Positions 1 through 10,182 of a stretch of 64,000 nt of DNA are shown piece after piece. Numbering within the stretch: the stretch's first letter is position 1; every line of letters begins with the position of its first letter. This DNA comes from Rhizophagus clarus. Its lineage: Eukaryota > Glomeromycota > Glomeromycetes > Glomerales > Glomeraceae. The notes beneath the pieces are model-generated. The model worked only from the letters and a program-made list of their open reading frames with translations. It was not told where the DNA came from and did not search any database. The stretch lies in NCBI GenBank assembly GCA_015698045.1, contig BLAL01000218.1, positions 806,001 to 870,000 of the forward strand, written 5' to 3'. The position numbers and the translations under genes were made by a program.

Positions 1-540
1 CTATTTTTTTTCAAAAATAAAAGTGATGATTATTTGCATTATGCTATATTGCATCTTTTGATATCATTAGAATAAAATTGCAAAAAAAGCACTCCTGTGC
101 CACTTTTGTTGTTAATTATGTTTAACCATCAAGTAAACGATTTTGCTGCAAAAAATTGATTTTGTCGATCATAACGCAGGTAATTTGAGGTAAAAAAGCT
201 GATCATTTAAAATAGTCACTATAGTAAAACAAATGATTTTTTTTATATCATTTTTAATAAAAAACATTTTATTTTTGCAATAATAAAAAAAAAGTTTTTT
301 TAATCATTTTTAATTAAAAACGATTTTAATCATTTATTTTTTCTAATTATTTTTTTAAATAATTTCTTTTAGTCATCATAATAAAAACCATTAAATTGTT
401 TTTATTATGAAAGAATCGATTTCAACAACTTTGTTAAAAATCATTTTTAATTAAAAAGTGCAAATTCTTCTTAATCATTTTCAATTAAAAACAAACAATT
501 TTTAATTAAACAATTAAAAAAAGCGTTTTTCTTTTAATTT
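1..540. other. A+T-rich stretch, no gene seen
   Basis: Long runs of A and T with degenerate repeats of the kind aatcatttttaattaaaa. No open frame, splice-bounded exon or RNA gene is visible. It grades into the hairpin minisatellite that follows. Confidence 0.6.
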
Positions 541-1890
541 AAACGCTTAAAAAAAGGAATTTTTTAATTAATGTTTAATTAAAAAAAGGAATTTTTTAAT
601 TAATGTTTAAAAAAAAGCATTTTCTTAATTAAACCCTTAAAAAAGCGTTTTTTTAGTTAAACGCTTAAAAACTTTTTCTGATTAAACGCCTAACAAAAAA
701 GGCTTTTTTTTTATTAATAAACGCCTAAAAAAAAAGGCTTCTTTTTTTTTTAATAAACACCTAAAAAAAGGCTTCTTTTTTTTAATGAACGCCTAAAAAA
801 GGCTTCTTTTTTTATTAAACACCTAAAAAAAGCTAATTAGACTCTTAAGAAAAAAGTTTTTTTAATTAAGCGCTTAGAAAAAGCACTTTTTCTAATTAAA
901 TGCTTAAAAAATGCGTTTCTATAATTAAATGCCTAAAAAATGCATTTTTTTTTAATTACAAACGCCTAAAAAAGACGTTTTTCAATTAAATGCTTAAGAA
1001 AATAGCGTATATTTTTAATTAAACGTTAATTAAACGCTTAAAAAAAGCATCTTTTTCAATTAAGCGCTTAAAAAAGGCACTTTTTCTGATCAAACCGCCT
1101 AAAAAAAGCGTTTTTTAATTAAACGCCTAAAGAAAAGGCATTTTTTTTAATCAAACGCTTAAAAAAAAGCGGTTTTCTTTTTTAATCAAGCGCTTAAAAA
1201 AGGCCCTTTTTCTGATTAAGCCGCCTAAAAAAACGTTTTTTTTTTAATTAAACGCCTAAAGAAAAGGCATTTTTTTAAATTAAACGCTTAAAAAAGCGTT
1301 TTCTTTTTTAATCAAACGCTTAAAAAAAAGCGTTTTCTTTCAATCAAGCGCTTAAAAAAGGCCCTTTTTCTGATTAAGCCGCCTAAAAAAACATTTTTTT
1401 TTAATTAAACGCCTAAAGAAAAGGCATTTTTTTAAATTAAACGCTTAAAAAAGCGTTTTCTTTTTTAATCAAACGCTTAAAAAAAAGCGTTTTCTTTCAA
1501 TCAAGCGCTTAAAAAAGGCCCTTTTTCTGATTAAGCCGCCTAAAAAAACGTTTTTTTTTTAATTAAACGCCTAAAGAAAAGGCATTTTTTTAAATTAAAC
1601 GCTTAAAAAAGCGTTTTTTTTTTAATCAAACGCTTAAAAAAGCATTTTCTTTTTAATCAAACGCTTAAAAAAAAGCGTTTTCTTTCAATCAAGCGCTTAA
1701 AAAAGGCCCTTTTTCTGATTAAGCCGCCTAAAAAAAACGTTTTTTTTTTAATTAAACGCCTAAAGAAAAGGCATTTTTTTAAATTAAACGCTTAAAAAAG
1801 CGTTTTCTTTTTTAATCAAACGCTTAAAAAAAAGCGTTTTCTTTCAATTAAGCGCTTAAAAAAGGCACTTTTCTGATTAAACCGCCTAAA
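541..1890. repeat. Minisatellite of short hairpin units with a 158-bp higher-order period
   Basis: Basic units of about 30 bp each hold an inverted repeat such as aaacgctt, an A-rich spacer, then aagcgttt. Related stems are aaacgcct/aggc and aagcgctt. From about 1086 the units are ordered in a higher-order repeat: the landmark ctgatt/ctgatc recurs at 1086, 1212, 1370, 1527, 1715 and 1873, spaced 126, 158, 157, 188 and 158 bp. The 188-bp copy carries one extra 30-bp monomer. It stops just before a Helitron 3' end, so it may be part of that element. No coding function is visible. Confidence 0.9.
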
Positions 1891-1914
1891 TATTTAAAAT
1901 TATTTGTGCTTGGA

Positions 1915-1949
1915 GGGGACGAAGTCCCCCCACAAACTGCATATTCTAG
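1915..1949 (+). mobile_element. Helitron 3' terminus (hairpin plus CTAG)
   Basis: A perfect stem GGGGAC-gaa-GTCCCC is followed by a short spacer ending caaactgcatatt, then CTAG and a T. A hairpin about 10-16 nt before CTRR, with insertion next to T, is the known 3' end of Helitron rolling-circle transposons. A second copy at 12706-12740 shares the spacer and has a compensated stem (GGGGGAT/ATCCCCC), which supports the structure. The 5' TC end was not found, and the hairpin minisatellite may lie inside the element. Confidence 0.75.
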
Positions 1950-2060
1950 TTTTATATATAAAACTGACGGTTAACCAGTCAGTCTTGGACTAAAACTGAA
2001 CCAAAACTGAACTGGAAAAACCGGTTATGACCGGTTATAACTGAACTTTTGGCATCCCTA
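1950..2060. mobile_element. Possible terminal fragment of a hAT-like element
   Basis: Subterminal repeats of the kind aaccggttatgaccggttata and aactgaac end in ggcatcccta, which read on the other strand starts TAGGGATGCC. This resembles hAT ends, but no partner end or target duplication was found. It begins immediately after the Helitron end and may have been cut by that insertion. Confidence 0.25.
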
Positions 2061-2559
2061 TTTTTGAGTATTTAGGTATAGATATTAACAGGTAAAAAAA
2101 AAATCATTTTTTTTCGATCTTTATATTTTAACAAATATTGCTAATTATTCGTATTGTTTCCTTTTTTCTAAAAAAAAGTATTTTTTTTTTTTTAAAGTAA
2201 GGTTACATTATATACTATATATATTATTTAAGAATATTAGTACTTTCCCAATATTTTGGGTAATTGCAACTTTTTTTATAATTTATATTAAGGTATGTAT
2301 ATACGTATGTATACATATACTATACATACAATATACATATATTTAACCTTATGAACCTGCCCTCCTCTGTAAATGGGTAGAGGCCAATTAGTACCTATAG
2401 GGGGAGAGCCATTGCTACTCCCTCTGCCTGTTTATAGTGACAAAAAGAAGAGTCTTCAGTAGTAGGACTTAGTATAATTATAAAAAATAAATAATTAATG
2501 TAACATTAACAGTGTTTAACACATATTTTTCCTTTAAATTATAAATATAAAATTAAGAT
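2061..2559. other. Intergenic, no gene seen
   Basis: A+T-rich sequence with a short alternating tract of gtatgtatatacgtatg type near 2294-2340. No supported open frame or RNA gene. Confidence 0.5.
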
Positions 2560-3460
2560 TACTTATGAATTTTGTGAAATAAATATAATTCAAATAAATA
2601 TTGTTAATATATATTTTTAGTGAAATTCTACATTTTCTAGTGTAATTATTGTATTTTTTTTAGTGTAATTTTACATTATCCAGTACAATTTAGTGTAATA
2701 TGACATTTTTCAAGAAAAGTGATAATTATGTTTTTTTTAGCACAATGCTACATTGTCCAGTATAATTGTGGTATTTTTTAGTGTGATACACCATTTTTCA
2801 TAAAAAATATGACAATTGTGGTATTTTTTAGTGTAATTTGCAATTATCCAGTGGAATGCTACATTATCCAGTAAAATGTTACATTACCTAGTGAAACGCT
2901 ATATTGTTCAATGGAATGCTATATTATCTAGTAAAATGCTACATTATCCAATGGAATGCTATATTATCCAGTGAAATGCTACATTATCAAGTGGAATTTA
3001 AATATAATGTCACATTTTTCAAAAATGTGATAATTGTACTATTTTTTAGTGTAGTTTAATGTAATTCTATATTGTCTGCGAAATACTATATTATCCAAAG
3101 GAATTAAGTATAATATGTCATTTTCAAAAATTGTGACAATTATGGTATTTTTTTAGTGTAATTCACCATTATCCAGTGGGATGTTACATTGTCCAGTGGA
3201 ATGCTACATTATCCAGTGAGATGCTACTCTGTTCAATGAAATGCTACATCATTCAGTATTATCCAGTAGAATTTAGTATAATGTCACATTTTCGAAAAAT
3301 ATGATAATTGTACTATTTTTTAGTGTAATTTAGTAGAATGCTACATTGTCTAGTAAAATGTTATGTTATCCAGTATTGCACAGTATAATATTATATTATC
3401 CAGTGTAATATAGCATTTCCAAAAATATGATATTTATGGTATTTTTTGATGTAATGTAAC
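2560..3460. repeat. Degenerate minisatellite, about 20-bp unit
   Basis: The unit resembles atgctacattatccagtgga and is clearest from about 2840 to 3000 and 3170 to 3260. It is interspersed with a longer recurring block (aaaaatgtgataattgtactatttttt) seen near 2700, 2800, 3010, 3110 and 3290. Units differ at several positions each, so the array is old. No coding frame. Confidence 0.8.
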
Positions 3461-3681
3461 ATTTTTCCAAAAAAAATGCAAAATTTCATACAATTTGAAT
3501 TTGTAAATTGGACAGTTTTGTGACAATTTTATACCTAAAATTACCTAATGTAATGGAGCATTGTTTAATGAAATGGAGCATTTTTTAAAAAAAATATGGA
3601 ATTATTCATTTTTGCAATTTGAACAATGGTGCCTGTTTGACCTGTGAAAAGAGGGAGAACTGATAAGTAGGAAAAGCAAAA

Positions 3682-3828
3682 GAGAGGGAAGAAGCGAAAG
3701 ATAGTGAAAGTGAAAAAGTGAAAGAAAGGGAAGAAGCAAAAAATAGTGAAAGTGAAAAAGTAAAAGAGAATAAAGAAGCTTTAAAAAAAAGTTTAGAATT
3801 TAAAAAAAAGATTATTATAATGCAGTAA
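3682..3828 (+). pseudogene. Glu/Lys-rich coding fragment with a 14-codon tandem repeat
   Basis: An open frame without its own ATG holds two copies of a 42-bp unit encoding EREEAK-(D/N)-SESEKVK and ends KSLEFKKKIIIMQ then stop. It looks like the end of a charged coiled-coil protein. Stops lie just upstream, so it would have to be joined by splicing, possibly at the tag near 3670. No family is recognised; it may be low-complexity sequence that happens to be open. Confidence 0.3.
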
Positions 3829-3886
3829 ATATATCATGTAATACTGTGATTTTTGATTTATCCTGAAATTATTTTTTCTTTTATTA

Positions 3887-4430
3887 GTATTATTAAACCC
3901 TCTGAAGAATTTTTTATGCAGCAACTCTAGAACTGCGCTAATAGTCACACATTTTTGAAAGATTAAAACGTTAAATCATTCAAAACCACTTGGACAAACA
4001 AAGGAGAGAAATAGCTATTAGGGTATTTTGAGAAGTACGATGACTATGCCCTATGAAAAAAAAAATATACTAAAAATATACTTAAATCTTAAAATATGTT
4101 TAAAATGTATTTAAAATATACTTAAAATTTTTAAAATGTACTTAAATTATACCTAAAATTGCAATTTTAAGTACATTTTAAAAATTTTAAGTGTATTTTA
4201 AGTACATTTTAAACATATTTTAAGATTTAAGTATAATTTTAGTATATTTTAGAGAAATTTTTTTTCATAGGGATGTTAAGGCTCTTAATGAATCATTTAC
4301 TCTTAACAACGTGGAATATTGATGGTCTAAGACAGTACCTCCTCTACCCTCACCCAACAAGAAGAAGAACTCGCATTCCTTGTTATGGTAACCTCAAAAA
4401 TCTACTAACCAGACTGGAGCTTCTTCATAA
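3887..4430 (+). pseudogene. Dead reading frame split by a foldback transposon
   Basis: After a possible splice acceptor (cttttattag, ending 3886) one frame reads coding-like sequence with scattered stops: KPSEEFFMQQL, NCANSHTFLKD, NVKSFKTTWTNKGEK, LLGYFEKYDDYV. It is interrupted by the element at 4049-4272. If the element and one copy of its 3-bp target duplication are set aside, the same frame resumes as KALNESFTLNNVEY, then WSKTVPPLPSPNKKKNSHSLLW and PQKSTNQTGASS, to a stop at 4430. At least five internal stops show it is dead. The family is not recognised. Confidence 0.5.
4049..4272. mobile_element. 224-bp foldback MITE with 3-bp target duplication
   Basis: It starts CCCTATGAAAAAAAA and ends with the complement (ttttttttcataggg). 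The two halves are near-perfect inverted copies built of taaaatgtacttaaaatt-type words, so the whole element can fold on itself. It is flanked by ATG at 4046-4048 and ATG at 4273-4275. The terminal CCCTAT and the 3-bp duplication match the longer elements at 21781 and 48057, so all three probably use the same kind of transposase. No coding capacity. Confidence 0.85.
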
Positions 4431-4915
4431 AATTACAATATATCACTTGCAAGGGGTTTTACCTTGGGGATTAGGATGCCTTTTAATACTTTTCTTTTAT
4501 TTTTTTTTTTTAACTTCTCTTAGGAATAGGCTCCCTAGATTAGCAAAATTTTAGATAGTTTTTTTTGGGATGGCATGTGAATTAAATATCATTTTCCTTT
4601 CTTTCCCTTTCTCCCTTTTATTTTTTTATTCTTTCCTTTCCCAATTTTACTTTTTTTTTGTTTCAGGTCGGGCAGCACTATAAATGCCACTCAAATCCAA
4701 AATAATTTGGGATTATAGCAACCCACTATGCAGAAACTTTTAAATTGAAACCGCATCATGACCAAATCAAAATTATATCATAAACCTTATAACCAAGGTC
4801 TGGTCACAATATGGTTTCATGTCCTTACGATAAGTTTAATTGAATCGTGTGTATAAGGTTGACGTATATTAAGGAGATCGTCACCTGATTTAACCGGATC
4901 ATACAAAAATCGTGA
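4431..4915. other. Intergenic, no gene seen
   Basis: A+T-rich with T-runs at 4490-4660. The 4670-4910 part is less biased in composition, but no terminal repeats, exon or RNA gene could be defined. Confidence 0.45.
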
Positions 4916-5165
4916 AGTTAATTTTAAATGTATATTCAAGTTATATTAAATAGATATTAAAGTGATATTAAAGTTAAAGTAAATGTATATTTAATTTATA
5001 TTGAATAGATATTGAAATTAAAGTAAATGTATATTTAAGTCATATTAATTAGATATTAATCTGACATTAAAGTTAAAGTAAACTAATTTTAAATTTATAT
5101 TGAATAGATATTAAAGTTAATGTTAACATATATTTAATTTACATTAAATAAATAGTAAAGTTATA
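4916..5165. repeat. Degenerate tandem repeat, about 50-65 bp unit
   Basis: About four to five copies of a unit like taaatgtatatttaa, ttatattgaatagatatt, aaagttaaag. Copies differ by substitutions and small indels. No coding frame. Confidence 0.7.
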
Positions 5166-5268
5166 GTGAAATTCTATATTATTAGCACATAGGATATTTT
5201 ATGACTTGATTACGACTTCAAAAATAAATTTATTAAAGTGTTTTATACTTCTATTCTAAATCTTCTAA

Positions 5269-5466
5269 TCATATGTAAATAAATCGTAAATTAATAAACA
5301 TTAAACAGCCTTGAAAATATAAATTTCGTATATACAAATCATTCCTAGAATCATGCTCGCCTCCAATACATTCTTCACCTTTACAGTTATGAACGAAATG
5401 TACAGCATTAATCACATTCATTAAACCAATAGGAAAAACTCTTTGCTGATTAGTAGTGTTTGTCAT
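5269..5466 (-). pseudogene. Transposon-like C-terminal fragment with Cys/His motif
   Basis: A 65-aa open frame with the segment VHFVHNCKGEECIGG-EHDSRNDLYI, a C-x5-C-x4-H arrangement. Directly upstream, in a second frame, sequence reading LFGLKNQIEISWVVQYTGYK also looks coding, which suggests a frameshifted relic of a longer protein. The style recalls the C-terminal tails of large mobile-element proteins in this kind of genome, but no family can be named. It lies downstream, on the same strand, of the splice-site array at 5880-7183 and could have been its last exon. Confidence 0.3.
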
Positions 5467-5879
5467 TTATAACCTGTGTACTGGACAACCCAGCTTATTT
5501 CGATTTGATTCTTCAAACCAAACAATGATAACAAATGCAAATTGAGGATTATCGCTCATTTTCTCTTCTTCTTTCTTGTTCATTCTTTTTCCTTCTTCTT
5601 TATTCGCCCTTTTTTATTCTTCTTTCTTCTCTTTGTCTTCTTTTTTCCTGCTCTTCAAATAAGTCGGATGAATCTTCTTCGTCTTCTCATTTGATTTTCA
5701 CTTCCATCTGTTATGTAGTCAATATTACCCAATCTGGTACATCCTTCAATGGTTTTGAGTTATTATCTTTGTAAATTGTATCGCTATACTATCATTTTTG
5801 TTGAACTTTTATAAAAGGAAATATTAAATATAACGTTTCCTCCAAAAAAAAAATATTAGTAAAGTTCATAATGAAAACA
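5467..5879. other. Intergenic, pyrimidine-rich, no gene seen
   Basis: Includes a ttctt-rich tract at 5555-5670. The plus-strand frame open here encodes only Ser/Leu/Phe low complexity and is not accepted as a gene. Confidence 0.4.
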
Positions 5880-7183
5880 TAACGAAACCCATCATTATTT
5901 CTCAAACCATCTTAAAACACTTCCGAAACCTACAAAATAAAAGGAAACATTGGTTAACATAATATTTTCCCTAAAAGAATTATAAAAAAAAATAAAGTTT
6001 TGAAACGAAATATATAAAACTCACCGTTTCATTACCCAAATCACTTCCAAAACCTGTAAAATAAAAGGAAATGTTAATATAACATTTCCTTCAAAAAATT
6101 TAATTATTATGAAACTTGCCATTTCATTATCCAGTCCACTCTGAATCCTGCAAATAAAAAGAAATGTTAATCAGTGTAAAAAAAAGTAAAGTTTTGTAAC
6201 AGAATGAAACGTACAAAACTTACCATAGACCAGTCCCAAAACCTATAAAGTAAAAGGAAACATTAATAAAATGGTTCTTTTAAAAAAATTAAAGATTCAT
6301 AATGTTGCAAAACTTACCATTTCACTATTTAGACTTTTATAAAACCTATAAAATAAAAGAAATGTTAATATAATATTTTCTTCAAATAAATATAAAGAAA
6401 TAAATTTTTTTATTAATAAATAAGATGAAACTTACCTTTAACATGACCTGAAACCTATAAAATAAAAAATGAATGTTAATACATTTCTTTCAAAAAATTA
6501 AAGTTTCATAATTTTACGAAACTTACTATTCTACTATTCAGACCGCGAAAATAAACGTTAACTGTTAATATAAAAAAAAAATTATAAAAAAAATTAAAAA
6601 TTTCATAATGAAACATAACATGACAAAACTCATCATTGATATGTCCTAAAACCTATAAATAAAAAGAAGTTAATTTAATGTTTCCCTCAAAAAAAAATTA
6701 AAAAGTTTCATAATACGAAACTTACCAATTTACTAACCAGACCACTCTGCCTACAAAATAAAAGGAAATGTCAATAAAAAAATATAAAAAATTATTAGTT
6801 TCATCACAAAACAAAATAAAACGCGACAAAACTCACCTTGACGCGTCTGAAATTTATAAAACTGAAGAAAATATTAATTTAGCATTTTCTTCAAAAAAAA
6901 AAATAAAAAGAAGGTTAGTACACGCATGCCCATACACCTTTTATTTAAAAGTTATAAATATTTTGTAACTTACTAGTCTGAAATTGCGTCTGAAGAAGGT
7001 CTGGTAACTATAATAAAAGAATAAAAGAAGGCTAATACATGCACGCCTATACACCTATTTAAAAAAAATATATTTTTTTTTAAATTACCAGTCTAAAATT
7101 GCGTCTAAAAGAGGTTCGGAAACTTTATCTGCCTTCTATTTAAGAAAAAAAATATTTTTTTAACTTACCATCCAAAATGGCAT
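5880..7183 (-). repeat. Minus-strand tandem array of short splice-site-bounded blocks
   Basis: On the minus strand, blocks of 10-34 nt recur about every 100 bp, each preceded by a T-rich tract ending AG and followed by a donor. Clear blocks (plus coordinates; donor): 7169-7183 (gtaagt), 7089-7122 (gtaatt), 6974-7007 (gtaagt), 6837-6846 (gtgagt), 6726-6750 (gtaagt), 6436-6454 (gtaagt), 6318-6345 (gtaagt), 6224-6242 (gtaagt), 6120-6147 (gcaagt), 6025-6053 (gtgagt). Blocks near 6525, 6635 and 5900 have a damaged acceptor or donor. Several start GTTTTGG or GTTTTA and end AATGAAATG, so they are diverged copies of one exon. Most lengths are 3n+1. I could not assemble one open frame through them, so this may be a decaying exon-intron amplification. 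Confidence 0.6.
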
Positions 7184-7189
7184 CTAAGA

Positions 7190-8199
7190 AGCATAAAAGA
7201 AACACGAGGGTTAGTAAATGTTATACAAGACAAAAAATATTTTTTTTAGTGCAAAAAAATACCTATTATACCGCCGCATTTAAAGAAGTTATCAGAATTT
7301 ACAGAAAAAAAGTTTATAAAAGTTTCCGGAGGTTATTTAAATAAATTTTATTAAAAAATATTCCAAATTAAGTTTACTTCCATGGAAAGTTTTTCCTTTT
7401 TCAGAAAATTTCTGTATGATACATCATCTTCTAAGTTCACCATATATCTCATAATTTAGTATAGTCTAGATTTAAGTATATTAAGAAATAGTTTAATTTT
7501 GTAATATATATAATTTTTGATCAGAAATTTAATATTAAACGCAGTAATTTAGACTTTTATAAAAATGCTAAGCTTTATAGTTAAGTTTTAGACTGATAGT
7601 ATAAATATTAAGCGTAGTAATTTAAACTTTAATAGAAATGCGATTTTCCAGATGAAAAATTAATTAAAGAATTATTTATCTGTTATTAATAATATTTCGA
7701 GAATAGCTTATTGTTATTTTTTAGTCCTTTTGTTGTTTTCCTTTTGTTTCGTTTACTTGAAAAATGAAAAATCCTAATAAACATTACAATAAATTATTTG
7801 CTATTATAAAAAATTTATTGTTTAAAAAACAATTGTATTATAAAGTCCGTGATCATTTTAAAATAATTATGATAATATATATATATAGGTGATAATTTAT
7901 TTATGTGATTTATTTAATAACATGAAATAAACTTTTTCTTTTGACTTTTCTTGCACATCTTTTTGATAAAATCTTATACATAATTACATATCGTTAATAG
8001 TTTTTTAATTAATCGGTATATATGTTTGAGAATTTACACGAATACATCTCACATAATTTATAAAAAATATTTTATTGACTAATTTTCGATTTTATTTAAT
8101 TAATAAAAATCACACATTATCATAATTTATAAAAATTTTTTACTGGTTTATTTATAAATTATCTAAAGCAATAATGTTGCAATACAAATACGTTAAACG
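7190..8199. other. Intergenic, no gene seen
   Basis: A+T-rich. A possible further minus-strand donor (taatag then gtattt) sits near 7270, upstream of the splice-site array. Nothing else is supported. Confidence 0.4.
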
Positions 8200-8700
8200 A
8201 CAAAATACATGGCAATAAGAAAGTAAAGGAAGGATAAATGAAAATGGATAAATAATGATTAGAGCAAATACAATAATGGAAAACGAAATACGATGGAGAT
8301 GAAATATGAAAATATGATGAAGGGAAACGAAATGTAGTGAAGGGAAACTAAGTGCAAAGAAGGGAAACGAAATATGATGAAGGGAAATGGTGTGATGAAG
8401 GGAGATGAAGCTTGATGTTAATTTGATGATAAAAGATGAAGTGTGAAAATAGGAGATGAAATACAATGTTAATATGATGTTAAAAGGCGAAAGATGATGA
8501 TGGAAGACGAAAAGCAATAAAAAAAAAGAAAAAATTATAAAAAAAGACAAAAGGATGAAATAATACATGAATACAAATACAAAGAGACAAAGGAACGAAA
8601 ATAAACAAAGCATAATGAAGACCCACCCATAAGAAAAGAAAAAGAAAATATATTAGTAAAATAACAAGAGAATGATAAGAAAAACAAAAAAAAGAAAGAA
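8200..8700. repeat. Purine-rich degenerate repeat
   Basis: The plus strand is almost entirely purine, built on variants of gatgaagggaaacgaaat. Minus-strand open frames across it encode only Phe/Leu/Ser/His low complexity and are by-products of the strand bias. Not accepted as genes. Confidence 0.7.
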
Positions 8701-8711
8701 AATTCACTCAC

Positions 8712-9173
8712 CAAAAAAAGTAAAAATTTTTCTGCTAAAACTGATAATAGCCATTTCTAAAAAAAGAAATGAACAAGTTAATGAAGTACAAGAAAGAAAA
8801 CTAGAGGAACAAGGTAGAAAAAAGCTTACTATGAATTCCTGTTAAAAAAAAAAAAAATGAAAAATCAATGTAATACAGTACCCAGAAGGTTTCTACAAAA
8901 AAAAAAAAAGGAAAGAACATTAGTAGCGTTTACCAATGTTCTTATAACAATAAAGAGACTCCCACTCTCCATTTACCTTCTAGGGGCTGTCCTAAAAGCG
9001 TTTAGGAGGTTTCTGCAAAAAAAATAAAAGGAAAAAATGATAGTAGCATTTATTAATGTTCTTATAGTAGTAAAGAGATACCGACCTTGCACCCACCCTC
9101 CATTAATTTTACCTTTCGAGTGCCATTCTGAAGCGTCCAAAACGTCTTCAAAATTTAAAAAAAAATAGATCAT
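8712..9173 (-). repeat. Second minus-strand group of splice-bounded blocks
   Basis: On the minus strand: a frame reading FEDVLDASEWHSK ending at a gtaaaa donor (about 9110-9160); a 36-nt block beginning AAACCTCCTAAACGC after tttttttgcag and followed by gtaaat (about 8980-9015); a related AAACCTTCTGG block after tttttgtag (near 8890); a 9-nt block GAATTCATA (8830-8838) between aacag and gtaagc; and a 45-nt block (8712-8756) between tttag and gtgagt. The two AAACCT blocks and their introns are tandem copies about 115 bp apart. No full gene could be assembled. Confidence 0.45.
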
Positions 9174-9180
9174 AAGTCGT

Positions 9181-9881
9181 AATAGATCTGCATTACATCA
9201 TCAGCCACGCCGACCACGGGTTTATCTAAATAAATAATAAACATGTAATCTGGCCCGTATAAACTTAGAAATTTTCTATATGTTTTTTATATATTATCGA
9301 AAACAAAATGAGTATTACTATAAAATTTATTACCAATTATGAAATTGTTTATAAACTAAACTTTTATAGATCATAAAGTCCAGAAATTAGTAAATTCAGC
9401 GTCAAATAACACCTAATGTATCGAAAAAATATATTAGATTAAATATTTCGGCTAACTTACGATGATATTTACTAGCTATTTAAGGCTATGTTGCAACTTC
9501 GAAAAGACTTCGAAGAAGCATGTTATCGATGGTTTCACAAGATAGTTCAACGCTACACGTGTCTTATACTAGATCGTTATGATCTGATAGCGATCACTTA
9601 ACTGCATGGTAGCAAATCATGAGTTTCTGCAAAGCAAATGTACAAATCCAAATTAATTTATATAAATTTTGTAATTTGTACATTTGGGATTTGGGAATTG
9701 GCAGTCAAAATGTACAAATTAATTTGGAATTTACTTAATTTGGGTGGCATCTATAGGCAGCACTACTTTGATGGTGCCATTACATCACTATAGATGGTTG
9801 GATTACTTTAATTAGTGGTTTACTTATTTTAATGGTGTTATACATTCTCATCTTTAACATTAAATAAATAAATAATATATA
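9181..9881. other. Intergenic with small inverted repeats, no gene seen
   Basis: Around 9630-9740 the words tgtacaaat, aaattaattt and atttgtaca recur in both orientations, suggesting a small degraded foldback element. No open frame is supported. Confidence 0.4.
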
Positions 9882-10030
9882 CTTATTGTATAGTATTTAG
9901 GCAATAACGTGCTGTTTTCGATTGAGGCCATTTGATAGGCTCAGATTGTGCCACGTAAGTGGCACAATCTGGCCATCAAATTGCTGAAATCGAAAATAGC
10001 AGAGTATTGCCTAAAGACCTATACAATAAG
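9882..10030. mobile_element. 149-bp foldback element upstream of the recombinase gene
   Basis: Left arm 9882-9954 and right arm 9959-10030 are imperfect inverted copies separated by gtaa. The ends are cttattgtatag, and the centre is the perfect stem attgtgccac/gtggcacaat. Substitutions between the arms show it is not recent. It ends about 150 bp upstream of the tyrosine recombinase start codon. It could be a MITE, or a binding region related to the recombinase. No target duplication was recognised. Confidence 0.7.
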
Positions 10031-10100
10031 TGTTTTATTATATAGACTCTCACGATCACACTATAAAATCAGAAAGTTTATTTATAGTCTATTTGTTTAA

Positions 10101-10172
10101 ATAATTTTACTTTTTTTTTTTTACTTTACAATACTCTTTTTTTTTTTACTTTACAATACTCTTTTTTTTTTC
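10101..10172. repeat. T-tract repeat just upstream of a start codon
   Basis: Two copies of a roughly 33-bp unit (T-run, then actttacaatactc) directly before the ATG at 10183. It is a pyrimidine-rich leader; any promoter role is conjecture. Confidence 0.6.
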
Positions 10173-10182
10173 AAGCTTCAAC

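Noticed and set aside
541-1890. CRISPR-like array
   Set aside because: Units are degenerate and contiguous with no unique spacers, and the genome is eukaryotic.
4273-4554. 93-codon plus-strand open frame
   Set aside because: Its ATG is the target duplication of the foldback element, and the real (dead) coding frame of this DNA is a different one.
8152-8707. Two long minus-strand open frames
   Set aside because: They encode Phe/Leu/Ser/His low complexity from a purine-rich repeat on the other strand.
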